A stretch of 64,000 nucleotides of DNA from Ruminococcus sp. JC304 (GTDB lineage: Bacteria > Bacillota > Clostridia > Lachnospirales > Lachnospiraceae): assembly GCA_000285855.2 (NCBI GenBank), contig HE978651.1:3314462-3378461 (forward strand), given 5' to 3'. Below, one piece after another: positions 16,951 to 25,973 of this stretch. Position numbers and translations under genes: made by a program. A model generated the notes under the pieces. It was given only the letters and a program-made list of their open reading frames with translations, was not told where the DNA came from and did no database searches. Position 1 is the first letter of the stretch; the number at the start of each line of letters is the position of its first letter.

Positions 16951-16977
16951 TTTAGCCGAATCAGGTAAGTCCCCTGC
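16951..16977. repeat. 27-bp inverted repeat, right copy
   Basis: Exact reverse complement of 6-32. It sits 10 bp upstream of the marR -35 box, in the spacer before thrH. Confidence 0.85.
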
Positions 16978-17052
16978 AGAGGTTGCGAATATCCGCTTGA
17001 CTCCATTCTCAGTAATATTAGCCTGATATATCTGTCCATAAATAACAGTAAC

Positions 17053-17081
17053 TTGCAAGGCCTTCCAGAATATGTTAAGAT
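17053..17081 (+). promoter_or_regulatory. thrH promoter
   Basis: TTGCAA (17053-17058), 17-bp spacer, TAAGAT (17076-17081), about 70 bp before the thrH start. Confidence 0.6.
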
Positions 17082-17150
17082 ATTTTCGTCAAATAAAGCG
17101 GTAAAGAATATTTACGAATAAAGATGTTTTTCACAAAGGAGGATTCTATC

Positions 17151-17753
17151 ATGTATATCACTTGTCTTGATGTAGAGGGCGTTCTGGTGCCTGAGATCTG
17201 GATCGCATTTGCAGAGGCCAGCGGCATCCCGGAGCTGAAGAAAACCACACGTGATGAGCCGGATTATGATAAGCTGATGAACTGGAGACTTGGGATTCTG
17301 AAGGAGCATGGTCTTGGACTGAAAGAGATTCAGGAGGTTATCGCAAAGATCGATCCCCTTCCAGGTGCAAAGAAATTTCTGGATGAGCTTCGTTCTTTCT
17401 CTCAGGTAATCCTGATCAGCGATACTTTCACACAGTTCGCAGCGCCCCTCATGGAGAAGCTTGGAAGACCCACTCTGTTCTGCAATACACTTGAAGTTGC
17501 AGACAACGGTGAGATCACAGGCTTTAAGATGAGAGTGGAACAGTCCAAGTTAACTACTGTAAAGGCACTGCAGTCTATTGGATTCGATACCATTGCAAGC
17601 GGCGATTCCTACAATGACCTGGGTATGATCCAGGCAAGCAAGGCAGGATTCCTGTTCCGCAGCACAGACAAGATCAAAGCTGACTATCCGGAGATTCCGG
17701 CATACGAGGAATATGATGAGCTGCTGGCAGCGATCAGAAACGCTATGAAATAG
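17151..17753 (+). CDS. thrH: ThrH-like phosphoserine phosphatase / homoserine phosphotransferase
   Basis: 200 aa HAD-superfamily protein. Motif I is CLDVEGVLVPE, the DxEGVL form typical of ThrH rather than DxDGT. Motif II is ILISDTF, a Lys lies in EQSKLTTV, and motif IV is GDSYNDLGMI. ThrH removes phosphate from phosphoserine and can pass it to homoserine, linking serine and threonine synthesis. The ATG at 17151 has AAAGGAGG 8 bases upstream; an in-frame ATG 27 bp earlier lacks one. It stands alone with its own promoter and terminator. Confidence 0.88.
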   Translation: MYITCLDVEGVLVPEIWIAFAEASGIPELKKTTRDEPDYDKLMNWRLGILKEHGLGLKEIQEVIAKIDPLPGAKKFLDELRSFSQVILISDTFTQFAAPLMEKLGRPTLFCNTLEVADNGEITGFKMRVEQSKLTTVKALQSIGFDTIASGDSYNDLGMIQASKAGFLFRSTDKIKADYPEIPAYEEYDELLAAIRNAMK

Positions 17754-17756
17754 TCT

Positions 17757-17806
17757 TATAAAAAAACCACCATACAGGTCAGGCTGTTCCTGTATGATGG
17801 TTTTTT
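17757..17806. terminator. Bidirectional terminator between thrH and the NUDIX gene
   Basis: ACCACCATACAGG pairs with CCTGTATGATGGT around a 10-base loop. It is flanked by A6 on the left and T6 on the right, so it can serve both convergent genes. Confidence 0.9.
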
Positions 17807-17848
17807 ATTTTGCGATTCCATATACTGTTATTATTCTGTTATGCCATA

Positions 17849-18355
17849 TTATGACAGTTCAAAAGCCTTCTTTATACTATCATAATGAAGGAATTTTCCC
17901 TCTGCTGCAAAGGCTTTGATCTCATCAACAGTGGCAAACATATATCCGTCCGTCTCTTCTGTCTGCAGATGCAGGTCATTCTCGTCAATGTCCATAATGA
18001 AGCGATACACATCCACAAAGTAGTTATCTCCCTCATCCGGATTCTCACGCTTATAGGTAAACAGATATCCGCCTTCTGCATTCCGGGCATCCAGTCCTGT
18101 TTCCTCTTTTACTTCACGAAGAACTGCTTCATAAGATTCCTCACCAGCCTGGGCTGCACCTCCGGATACTTCCCACCAGCCTGGTGCCCATGCCTTGGTC
18201 ATCACACGCTTGGTAATCAGAAATGTACCATCCGGTCTGCCGATGACACCAAGTACAGTTAAGTGATACTCTCCATCCTTCAGGCACCAGTCATTTCTTT
18301 TCATTGTGCGTCCTGTTGGTTTCTTATTTTCATCATAAATATCCCAGAATTCCAT
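17849..18355 (-). CDS. NUDIX hydrolase, isopentenyl-diphosphate-isomerase-like subgroup
   Basis: 168 aa. A complete Nudix box, G-x5-E-x7-REVKEETGL, starts at about residue 67 (GAAQAGEES...). The N-terminus WDIYDENKKPTGRTM matches the subgroup that resembles Idi and often acts on nucleoside or other diphosphates. WWEVSGGAAQAGEES gives the metal-binding loop. Convergent with thrH; no operon partner. Exact substrate cannot be read from the sequence. Confidence 0.88.
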   Translation of the reverse strand: MEFWDIYDENKKPTGRTMKRNDWCLKDGEYHLTVLGVIGRPDGTFLITKRVMTKAWAPGWWEVSGGAAQAGEESYEAVLREVKEETGLDARNAEGGYLFTYKRENPDEGDNYFVDVYRFIMDIDENDLHLQTEETDGYMFATVDEIKAFAAEGKFLHYDSIKKAFELS

Positions 18356-18439
18356 TTTTAATTATCTCCCTGTAAAATTGCTGTCTGACTGTAGCTTTAT
18401 ACATAATATCATCTTGCCGTTCTTATTGCAAATGTATAT

Positions 18440-18565
18440 ATCATAAATTAAGTTTGCGAAGCAAACGATACTCCTTGGGCTTTGCACAAGGAGGTTCATA
18501 TTTCCTGCATCGCGAAGCGTGTTGCTGGGAACGGAGTGAACAGTAACCTGTCCTGTTTATGGTAT
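18440..18565. repeat. Degenerate intergenic repeat with hairpins
   Basis: GTTTGCGAAGCAAAC and CTCCTTG-N-CAAGGAG palindromes are followed by ATCGCGAAGCG and a stretch ending GAGTGAACAGTAAC. The GCGAAGCG block and its surroundings reappear in variant form at about 27500-27560 and 56755-56830. It looks like a dispersed intergenic repeat family; no coding frame. The 400 bp gap before pgi holds this and the pgi promoter. Confidence 0.5.
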
Positions 18566-18612
18566 TCTTATCTGAAAAACAGGTTTTTCTCCACAAAATA
18601 AGTCTCTATACG

Positions 18613-18641
18613 TTGAAATCTCCCCCATTTTTAAGTATAAT
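18613..18641 (+). promoter_or_regulatory. pgi promoter
   Basis: TTGAAA (18613-18618), 17-bp spacer, TATAAT (18636-18641), about 115 bp upstream of pgi. Confidence 0.85.
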
Positions 18642-18755
18642 TGCACTAAAGCGGTTATTCTGTTACATCTTTCTGATCCAGACTTCAACAGCATTAAGTC
18701 CGCTTCCGGATAAATGTACCTGAAATCGCATCTATTCTAAAGGAGGAATATTATT

Positions 18756-20339
18756 ATGGCAACATGGAAAAATCTCGACACTCTTGCTTCTTACAGCAAA
18801 CTTGCCGAACTGAAAGGTCATGTAGATATCGCAGATGCCATGGCAGGCGAGAAAGGTGCTGAACGTGTAAAGAAATACAGCACACCAATGGCAGCCGGTT
18901 TAGCTTACAACTATGCTGCAAAGCAGATTGATGAGACTGTTCTGGATGCACTTGCAAAGCTGGCAGACGAGGCTGAACTTATTGAGAAATTCCAGGAGTT
19001 ATACAACGGTGCAGTGATCAACACCGGTGAGAAACGTATGGTACTTCACCACCTTGCACGTAAACAGCAGGGCGATGCTGTAGTGGTAGACGGCGTTGAC
19101 AAACGTGAATTCTACGTTGCACAGCAGAAGAAAGCTGCAGACTTCGCAAACAAGGTTCATGCAGGTGAGATCACCAATGAGAATGGCGAGAAATTCACAT
19201 CTGTAGTTCAGATTGGTATCGGCGGAAGTGACTTAGGTCCACGCGCATTATATATTGCTCTTGAGAACTGGGCAAAAGCAAACAACACATTTAAAATGGA
19301 AGCGAAATTCATCAGCAACGTAGACCCTGATGATGCAGCTGCAGTTCTTGCTTCTGTAGATCTTGCTCATTCTCTCTTCATCGTTGTATCCAAATCCGGT
19401 ACAACCCTGGAAACACTGACAAACGAAGCTTTCGTAAAGAATGCTCTGGTGAAAGCAGGATTAAACCCATCCAAACACATGCTTGCTGTAACAAGTGAGA
19501 CCTCTCCTCTGGCAAAGAGCGAAGATTATCTGACAGCCATCTTTATGGATGACTATATCGGCGGACGTTACTCTTCTGTTTCCGGTGTAGGCGGAGCAAT
19601 CCTTTCCCTGGCATTTGGTCCTGAAGTATTTGCCCAGATCCTTGAGGGAGCTGCAGCAGAGGATACTCTTGCCACAAATAAGAACATTCTTGAGAACCCG
19701 GATATGCTGGATGCACTGATCGGTGTTTATGAGAGAAACGTGCAGGGATATCCTGCTACAGCAGTTCTCCCATACTCTCAGGCATTAAGCCGTTTCCCTG
19801 CACACTTACAGCAGTGTGATATGGAATCTAACGGTAAATCCGTTAACCGTTTCGGCGAGCCTGTAGACTATGTAACAGGACCTGTGATCTTCGGTGAACC
19901 AGGTACCAACGGACAGCATTCCTTCTATCAGTTATTACATCAGGGAACTGACATCGTTCCTCTGCAGTTCATCGGCTTTAAGAAGAGCCAGCTTGGTGTA
20001 GATGTTGATATCGAAAGCAGCACCAGCCAGCAGAAGCTCTGCGCAAACGTTGCTGCACAGATCGTAGCATTTGCATGTGGCAAAAAAGATGAGAACCTGA
20101 ACAAAGACTTCAAGGGCGGACGTCCTTCCAGTATTATCATCGGTGAGGAGCTTACACCTGCAGCCCTTGGTGCACTTCTGGCACACTTTGAGAACAAGAT
20201 CATGTTCCAGGGCTTCCTCTGGAATCTGAACAGCTTCGACCAGGAGGGTGTACAGCTTGGTAAAGTCCTTGCAAAACGTGTACTTGCACACGACACTGAC
20301 GGAGCACTGAAAGTTTACAGTGATCTGCTTGATATCTGA
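18756..20339 (+). CDS. pgi: Glucose-6-phosphate isomerase
   Basis: 527 aa, full length for the long form of Pgi. It interconverts glucose-6-phosphate and fructose-6-phosphate in glycolysis. Visible family signatures are the IGIGGSDLGPRA loop, VSKSGTTLET (phosphate binding), the GEPGTNGQHSFYQLLHQGT segment with the active-site Glu and His, and the C-terminal GKVLAKRVL with the active-site Lys. CTAAAGGAGG precedes the ATG. It stands alone between a strong promoter and a strong terminator, as expected for a highly expressed gene. Confidence 0.97.
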   Translation: MATWKNLDTLASYSKLAELKGHVDIADAMAGEKGAERVKKYSTPMAAGLAYNYAAKQIDETVLDALAKLADEAELIEKFQELYNGAVINTGEKRMVLHHLARKQQGDAVVVDGVDKREFYVAQQKKAADFANKVHAGEITNENGEKFTSVVQIGIGGSDLGPRALYIALENWAKANNTFKMEAKFISNVDPDDAAAVLASVDLAHSLFIVVSKSGTTLETLTNEAFVKNALVKAGLNPSKHMLAVTSETSPLAKSEDYLTAIFMDDYIGGRYSSVSGVGGAILSLAFGPEVFAQILEGAAAEDTLATNKNILENPDMLDALIGVYERNVQGYPATAVLPYSQALSRFPAHLQQCDMESNGKSVNRFGEPVDYVTGPVIFGEPGTNGQHSFYQLLHQGTDIVPLQFIGFKKSQLGVDVDIESSTSQQKLCANVAAQIVAFACGKKDENLNKDFKGGRPSSIIIGEELTPAALGALLAHFENKIMFQGFLWNLNSFDQEGVQLGKVLAKRVLAHDTDGALKVYSDLLDI

Positions 20340-20368
20340 GAAATCCTGATCAGACCATAACAAAAAAC

Positions 20369-20410
20369 AAGCCACATTCAACTTCTTTTTCTGTTGAATG
20401 TGGCTTATTT
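20369..20410. terminator. Bidirectional terminator after pgi
   Basis: A perfect 14-bp stem: AAGCCACATTCAAC (20369-20382) with its complement (20393-20406), A-rich before and T-rich after. It serves pgi and perhaps the convergent kinase operon. Confidence 0.9.
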
Positions 20411-20454
20411 ATTTTCTCAGTCAGGTTTTTATTTCTGACTCCTCTTAGTAACCT

Positions 20455-23400
20455 TTAACTTAGATATTTCCTGAGGGTTTTTTCAAGCTTCTCCATACTC
20501 AGCGGCTTGGTCAGATGTTCATTCATTCCACTGGCTATGGATTTCTTCTGTTCTTCCTCAAAGGCATTGGCTGTCATGGCTACGATAGGTATGGTCCGCG
20601 CATCCGGTCTGTTCAGCTTACGGATCTCTCTGGTGGCCTCCAGTCCGTCCATCACAGGCATCATAATATCCATCAGGATCATGTCATAATAACCCACCGG
20701 CGAAACTGCCATCTTATCCAGCGCGATCTTTCCGTTTTCTGCAGGATCTACAAGAATTCCATAATCCTCCAATACTGCAGAAATGATCTCCATATTCAGC
20801 TCATTGTCCTCCACAGTCAGGATCCTCTTGCCCTTCAGCTCTACAGCAGTATTTTCAAATTCCTCCGGCTTCTGCTCTTTCGGCGGCTCTGTCAGGGGCA
20901 GCCTTAGTGTGAAGCTGAAAATACTTCCCTGCCCCGGTTCACTCTCCAGCATAATATTGCTGCCCATCATATGAATAAGGCGGTTGCTGATCGCCAGTCC
21001 CAGCCCGGTTCCCTGACGGTAAGCACTGTCCTTTTGTCTTGCCTGCTCGAAGTTCTGGAAAATCCTCTGTTGATCCTCTTTCCTTACACCGATTCCATTA
21101 TCCTTCACTACAAAATAAATCTCTGAAGTATGGTCGTCTATGCAGGTCTCTACTGCTTCAAAGCAGATATTTCCGCCCTCAGGCGTATACTTGGAAGCAT
21201 TTCCCAACAGATTGACCAGTACCTGGCAGAGACGAAGCTCATCTGCCAGGAACCAGGAATTCTTCAGGACAATGTGCTCTGTATATTCCTGCTGTTTTTC
21301 CCTGAACCTGGATTCAACCAGATCATGAATACCCAGAAGCTTCTTTTTCAGATTCACTTTGGACGGCTGAAGCTGCATTTTACCGCTTTCAATCTTAGAC
21401 ATATCCAGAATATCATTTACCAGAGCCAGCAGATACTGGGAAGAGTTTCTGATCTTTTCCAGACATTCCACTCTTCGCTCCTCTGTCTGATCCTCCTTAA
21501 GGGCAATGGCTGTCATACCCATAATCCCATTCACCGGTGTACGGATCTCATGAGACATCCGGGCCAGGAAGTCTGATTTTGCCTGTGCAGACAGATCGTG
21601 CTTCTCCTGATTGATCCTGTTCTGGATAATCGTTACGATCTCACGGATTTCCTTATAATTATTATCCGATTTCAGGATTTCCTCATTTTCTCCCATAAAA
21701 AAGAGGGTTCCGGAATACTGTCCATTGTCCGTCATATCTACCCCTATTCCCTTACCCGGGGAAAGGAAGGAAGCAAACATTGGATTCTCTGTAATCTCAT
21801 TGCTTACAGGCCAGATATCCCTGCCTGCACGCGCCTTCGTAAATCTTCTGAAATCCACATCTGTACACCGGGCCATTTTTTCAGATTTCCGGATTTCTTC
21901 AGAATACTCACCGAACTCTATATGGTCAGTCTCCGGTTTCTTCCGCCATTGATACTCCAGTGTATTTACCATATTTTCCCTGTCATAGGCAGTGATCACC
22001 AGATTCTTCAGCGAATATTTGGAGTCCAGCTCTGCTGCAAACAGATCCAGTGGAATACTATAATCTGCTCCTCTGTCAAAAAGATTTAGGGTAATAGATA
22101 TCAGGCTCATCTGCTCCGTGTAGGCTACAGAAATAATTTTACCAAAGTCCCAGTCATCTGAGAGGACTTTGTTCTGCTTCAGCCTGTTTTCCAGCTGCTC
22201 TGCCAGTTTTTCAGTCTCAGTCACCCTGTCGGCCTGTACCATTTCACTGATCAACGCAGGTTTCAAAACATCTCTGTGGATCAACTGACTGAATTCCTGC
22301 TCCACCTGACGGATCATAGTCTGAACAGTCTTCTCATCCAGCTGCGGCATCCAGCCCCCTACTGTCCCTGCGCTTACACGCACCAGAACCGGCTGATCTT
22401 TCATGGCTTCACAGGTCTTTCGCAGAATCTCTGCCAACTGTTTCAGAAGCAGGTCTCCAACGATCAGTCCGTACTGCTTATTGATCTGTCGGAAAGGATA
22501 TATATGAAGAGCAAAAAGGGTTCCCTCCTGCTGGGTGCTGCGCATATCCTGGATCACCTGCAGCCCTTCTTTCATATTATAAAAAGAAGTGACCGGGTCC
22601 ATTTTTTTCCTGCGGATCTCCTCCAGCTCCTGTTCCTTCTGCTGATTGATATTGTGCAGATATCCTGTGATCATAGCTCTGGCATCTGTTTCATCAGAGA
22701 CCACCTTTGCCGACAGGTTAAACCACTGGTAATCCCCTTCTTCATTCTGTTTCAGCCTGAAATCTTCATCTATGGTATCCACAGCATACGCAAAGCGGTC
22801 TGTGATCCTTCTCAGGTCCAAAGGATGAACATAAATGCCTGTAAGGATTTCCGGCTGCTGGCTGCGGCTCCAGACGCCATCCCTTCTTTCGCTGTTTATA
22901 ATTTCAAGCTTATTCTCCCGGATCCTGTAGGTAAAAAAGATATCCTCCGAGCTCTCCACAGCAATCCGGTAACGTTCCTTTTCCTCTCTCAGCTGATCCT
23001 CTGTCTTTTTCTGAGCCTCTGTGGCACTCTCCAAAACATCATGAAGTTCATCTATCTCCAGAATCTTAGAGGGTGGAAAACTCCGGATTCCCTCTGCCCC
23101 GTTTCTCACACTGTTCATAAGAGAATGAATCGGTCTCATTACTCGCTTTACCACAAAGATAACCACACAAATCCCAATGGCAGCACAGACAAACAGAACA
23201 TTTAAAATACCTCTGTACAGCCCTTCTCCCATTCCAAATATGGACTTCTCTGTCACCAGGGCGCACAACTCCCATTCTGTATTGTCATAGGGGACATTAT
23301 TGCTGTACAGACTCATGGGACTGGTCAGCGCGTAGATCTTCTGCTTTCCTCTGAGCACATCCTTTACCACATACAGATCTGTTTCCTTTTGCGGTAAAAG

Positions 23401-24345
23401 TGTAAAGGTTCCTCCCTGTCTGTGCACTGCTTCATGCAGGCTTCCCTGTCCGGTCACGCAGATATACTCTTCCTCTCCTTGTTTATAGGCCAGTATATAT
23501 CCTGCATCCAGATTCTCATCCAGCTCCCTCACATCCATATATTCTTCCAGCAGATTGAGAGATACCTCAACTCCCAGGATTCCATATACCTCATCTCCAT
23601 AAACCAGGGGCAGAGAATAGGTTATCATCTTATGGTTGTCCATGGGATTCTCTTCCAGGATAAAAGGCTCTGACCAGTATCCCAGATTCACCATATCTGT
23701 ATAAGGATGGGTGATAGCTGCTTTATAGGGCTGGTAAAAGAACTCATCTGCTGCCCGCTTTCCCTCTCCTGCCAGGCTAAATCGGGTAGACCAGGCATAA
23801 TCCAGGGAAATGGATGCCTTGCGGGCCAGATTCTTGTTCCCTCTCTCCAACAGCAAGTCTGTATTGGTAGCAGTTTTTCTCTGAGGATCAGAATCCCTTA
23901 TAAAAAATCCGTTATAATCTGAGGTTTCTTCCACCGGACTCCCATTGGTCAGAACCAGAAATAATCCGGAGGCTGTATTTCTCTGCACCGCTCTGATCAT
24001 ATTGGGGAAAATTCGCTGCAGATAGGTCTCCTGAAGACTTTTACTCTCCCTGAATTCTGCAATATCTTGCTCCTGCTCTTCCAGAAAATCACCCAGAACG
24101 TTGGTCAGATCCTGGCGTTCCTCCCGCACAGAGGACCACTGGTCTGCCATTGCATTCTGAAGCATCAGCTGTCTGTTCCGGAGAATATTGGAGTCTGCCT
24201 CCAGTATATTTTTCTCCATCTTTGATTTTGCCCCACTGCACACAAGCATGGTAAACAATAAGCTTCCCTGAAGCAATACAATTCCACAAAGAGGAATCAA
24301 AAAGATTCTCAGCAAAGGCTTTTTCTGCTTTTGGATCTTTTTCAT
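20455..24345 (-). CDS. Large hybrid sensor histidine kinase with receiver domain
   Basis: 1,296 aa membrane kinase. Helix at about 13-35, a large extracellular Cache-like sensor, a second helix at about 378-402, PAS/PAC region (about 470-590), a GGDEF-like domain without an intact GGDEF motif (about 595-730), a GAF-like stretch, then HisKA with the phospho-acceptor His near 932 (ARMSHEIRTPVNG). HATPase boxes NLLGNASKYTPEGG, DNGIGVRKED and GTGLGLAI follow. A C-terminal receiver carries the phospho-acceptor Asp near 1226 (LMDIMMP). No phosphotransfer or output gene is adjacent. It lies 15 bp after a solute-binding lipoprotein gene, suggesting that protein delivers the ligand signal. Confidence 0.93.
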   Translation of the reverse strand: MKKIQKQKKPLLRIFLIPLCGIVLLQGSLLFTMLVCSGAKSKMEKNILEADSNILRNRQLMLQNAMADQWSSVREERQDLTNVLGDFLEEQEQDIAEFRESKSLQETYLQRIFPNMIRAVQRNTASGLFLVLTNGSPVEETSDYNGFFIRDSDPQRKTATNTDLLLERGNKNLARKASISLDYAWSTRFSLAGEGKRAADEFFYQPYKAAITHPYTDMVNLGYWSEPFILEENPMDNHKMITYSLPLVYGDEVYGILGVEVSLNLLEEYMDVRELDENLDAGYILAYKQGEEEYICVTGQGSLHEAVHRQGGTFTLLPQKETDLYVVKDVLRGKQKIYALTSPMSLYSNNVPYDNTEWELCALVTEKSIFGMGEGLYRGILNVLFVCAAIGICVVIFVVKRVMRPIHSLMNSVRNGAEGIRSFPPSKILEIDELHDVLESATEAQKKTEDQLREEKERYRIAVESSEDIFFTYRIRENKLEIINSERRDGVWSRSQQPEILTGIYVHPLDLRRITDRFAYAVDTIDEDFRLKQNEEGDYQWFNLSAKVVSDETDARAMITGYLHNINQQKEQELEEIRRKKMDPVTSFYNMKEGLQVIQDMRSTQQEGTLFALHIYPFRQINKQYGLIVGDLLLKQLAEILRKTCEAMKDQPVLVRVSAGTVGGWMPQLDEKTVQTMIRQVEQEFSQLIHRDVLKPALISEMVQADRVTETEKLAEQLENRLKQNKVLSDDWDFGKIISVAYTEQMSLISITLNLFDRGADYSIPLDLFAAELDSKYSLKNLVITAYDRENMVNTLEYQWRKKPETDHIEFGEYSEEIRKSEKMARCTDVDFRRFTKARAGRDIWPVSNEITENPMFASFLSPGKGIGVDMTDNGQYSGTLFFMGENEEILKSDNNYKEIREIVTIIQNRINQEKHDLSAQAKSDFLARMSHEIRTPVNGIMGMTAIALKEDQTEERRVECLEKIRNSSQYLLALVNDILDMSKIESGKMQLQPSKVNLKKKLLGIHDLVESRFREKQQEYTEHIVLKNSWFLADELRLCQVLVNLLGNASKYTPEGGNICFEAVETCIDDHTSEIYFVVKDNGIGVRKEDQQRIFQNFEQARQKDSAYRQGTGLGLAISNRLIHMMGSNIMLESEPGQGSIFSFTLRLPLTEPPKEQKPEEFENTAVELKGKRILTVEDNELNMEIISAVLEDYGILVDPAENGKIALDKMAVSPVGYYDMILMDIMMPVMDGLEATREIRKLNRPDARTIPIVAMTANAFEEEQKKSIASGMNEHLTKPLSMEKLEKTLRKYLS

Positions 24346-24359
24346 CTTAATCTCCTTTT

Positions 24360-25844
24360 TTATTTTTCAACACTTGCACTTAATGCTTTGCAAAATTCCT
24401 CATACCATTGGTCAAAGGCCTGATCTGTGAGATACTCAGCAGCTGCCTCCTTCCTGGAAATACCGGAAGCCACTTTTTCATCGATGGCTGTTTTATCTGC
24501 TGTGGCTTTATCAGACAGATTATGCTCCAGGATCTGACGGGCATCATAGCTGTTTTCAAAACATTCCGAAGTATAAAATTCCGTCTTGTCAAAGCTGTCC
24601 ATAGTATCCTTCAGACAGTCATAAGCCTTCTGGCTGATGTCAATGGAATTCTCTTTAACCACTTGATCCAGGGCCTTGATGGTATTTGCATCCTTCCGCA
24701 CAGGCAGATAAGCCGATTCACACACAAATCTCAGATTCTGCCCCTTCTGAGTAAACCATTTCAGGAATATACTGGATGCATATTCATGTTTCTCGTCAGA
24801 TTTGGACACAGCCATACCCGCGCCCTGCTGTACCTTGTAGTTTTTTCCATCCTTAAGGAGCGGTGCATTCCGGACAATATAATCAATCGTATAGCTTTCC
24901 TCATCATCCTCTACCTTATCCGGAAAGTACATGGCAGATGCCGTAGAACCTGTGTAAGCCAGGATATCTCCTGTCTTCACATCATCGGAACGGAATTTAC
25001 CAAAAGCTGCGAAATATCCCATAACATAGGGTACATAATAATCGTCCCACAGCCGGCGGATGCTCTCCTTGTCTGTATCCACAGTAACCTTGCCGTCCTT
25101 CACCTGGAACAGATTTTTTCCCAGCTGCTTCATCCCAATGATAAAATAATTTGCCATAGAATCTCTGCCATAGAAAGCCTTGCCGTCATCAGCCACATCC
25201 GGAGTCATGGCATCTGTCCAGTCATAATATTTCTCAGCCACCTCTCTTACCCCCTCCAGGGTAGAAAGCTGATCCAACGTAACCCCTGTAGCACTGGCAA
25301 AGGGTTCCCAGTCTGTCTTATTGATCATCATGATCTCTGTTGATTTGGCTACAGGAAAGAGATACAGGGCTTTATCTCCCTCAAAATATCCCTCCTGGAT
25401 ATAGGAATCCACATATTCCGACAGTTCCTCCTCTGTGAAGTACCGGGACAGATCTGCCAGGCCGGATTTTTTCTCAATGGTATAAGCCACATCTGCATAG
25501 GAAGAAAAGATGTCAGGCATCTTATCCGCACCTACCAGTCCATCTGCTGCATCTGTGATCGCTTTCTCCAGATCAGGCACGGATCCCTGGCTGTAGCTTT
25601 TTACTGAAATTCCTTCATCCTTGCCTACCGTATTATTAAACTCATCTACCAGATTATCAAAAGCTGTCTGCTGCAGGCCATTGTAATAATGCCATACTGT
25701 CAGGAAAACAGGATCCTCAGGATCCAGCTTTACTGTTTTTGCAGAACTCTTTTCTGTATGATTGCTGTCAGTAATCCCACAGCCTGTCAGCGCAGAGGCT
25801 GCTATGGATGCGGCCAGCATACTGACCAGAAGTTTCTTTTTCAT
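24360..25844 (-). CDS. Extracellular solute-binding lipoprotein (family 1 type)
   Basis: 494 aa. Signal peptide with lipobox ALTGCG; the Cys lies near residue 22. The mature protein has the periplasmic-binding fold of sugar-type family 1 proteins (FLTVWHYYNG near the start; IFLKWFTQKGQNLRF near the hinge end). No permease or ATPase gene accompanies it. Instead it directly precedes the hybrid kinase, so a sensing role is likely. AGGAG precedes the ATG. Ligand unknown; sugar or oligosaccharide is a family-level guess. Confidence 0.88.
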   Translation of the reverse strand: MKKKLLVSMLAASIAASALTGCGITDSNHTEKSSAKTVKLDPEDPVFLTVWHYYNGLQQTAFDNLVDEFNNTVGKDEGISVKSYSQGSVPDLEKAITDAADGLVGADKMPDIFSSYADVAYTIEKKSGLADLSRYFTEEELSEYVDSYIQEGYFEGDKALYLFPVAKSTEIMMINKTDWEPFASATGVTLDQLSTLEGVREVAEKYYDWTDAMTPDVADDGKAFYGRDSMANYFIIGMKQLGKNLFQVKDGKVTVDTDKESIRRLWDDYYVPYVMGYFAAFGKFRSDDVKTGDILAYTGSTASAMYFPDKVEDDEESYTIDYIVRNAPLLKDGKNYKVQQGAGMAVSKSDEKHEYASSIFLKWFTQKGQNLRFVCESAYLPVRKDANTIKALDQVVKENSIDISQKAYDCLKDTMDSFDKTEFYTSECFENSYDARQILEHNLSDKATADKTAIDEKVASGISRKEAAAEYLTDQAFDQWYEEFCKALSASVEK

Positions 25845-25933
25845 CTTGTATGTTCTCCTATTATATTATCCTATTGCATTTTTTCCTGTTGTTATTGTAT
25901 CCTTTTCTGTCATTGGTGTAAATACCAAGACAT

Positions 25934-25972
25934 AAAAATGCCCCGCGGCCGAAGCAACGGAGCATTTCTTAT
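25934..25972 (-). terminator. Terminator after the NSS transporter
   Basis: On the minus strand ATGCTCCG pairs with CGGGGCAT, followed by TTTTTATG. It begins within a few bases of the transporter stop. Confidence 0.7.
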
Positions 25973-25973
25973 T

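Noticed and set aside
22276-23205. 309-codon plus-strand frame inside the histidine kinase gene
   Set aside because: Opposite strand of a well-supported kinase; no recognisable domain.
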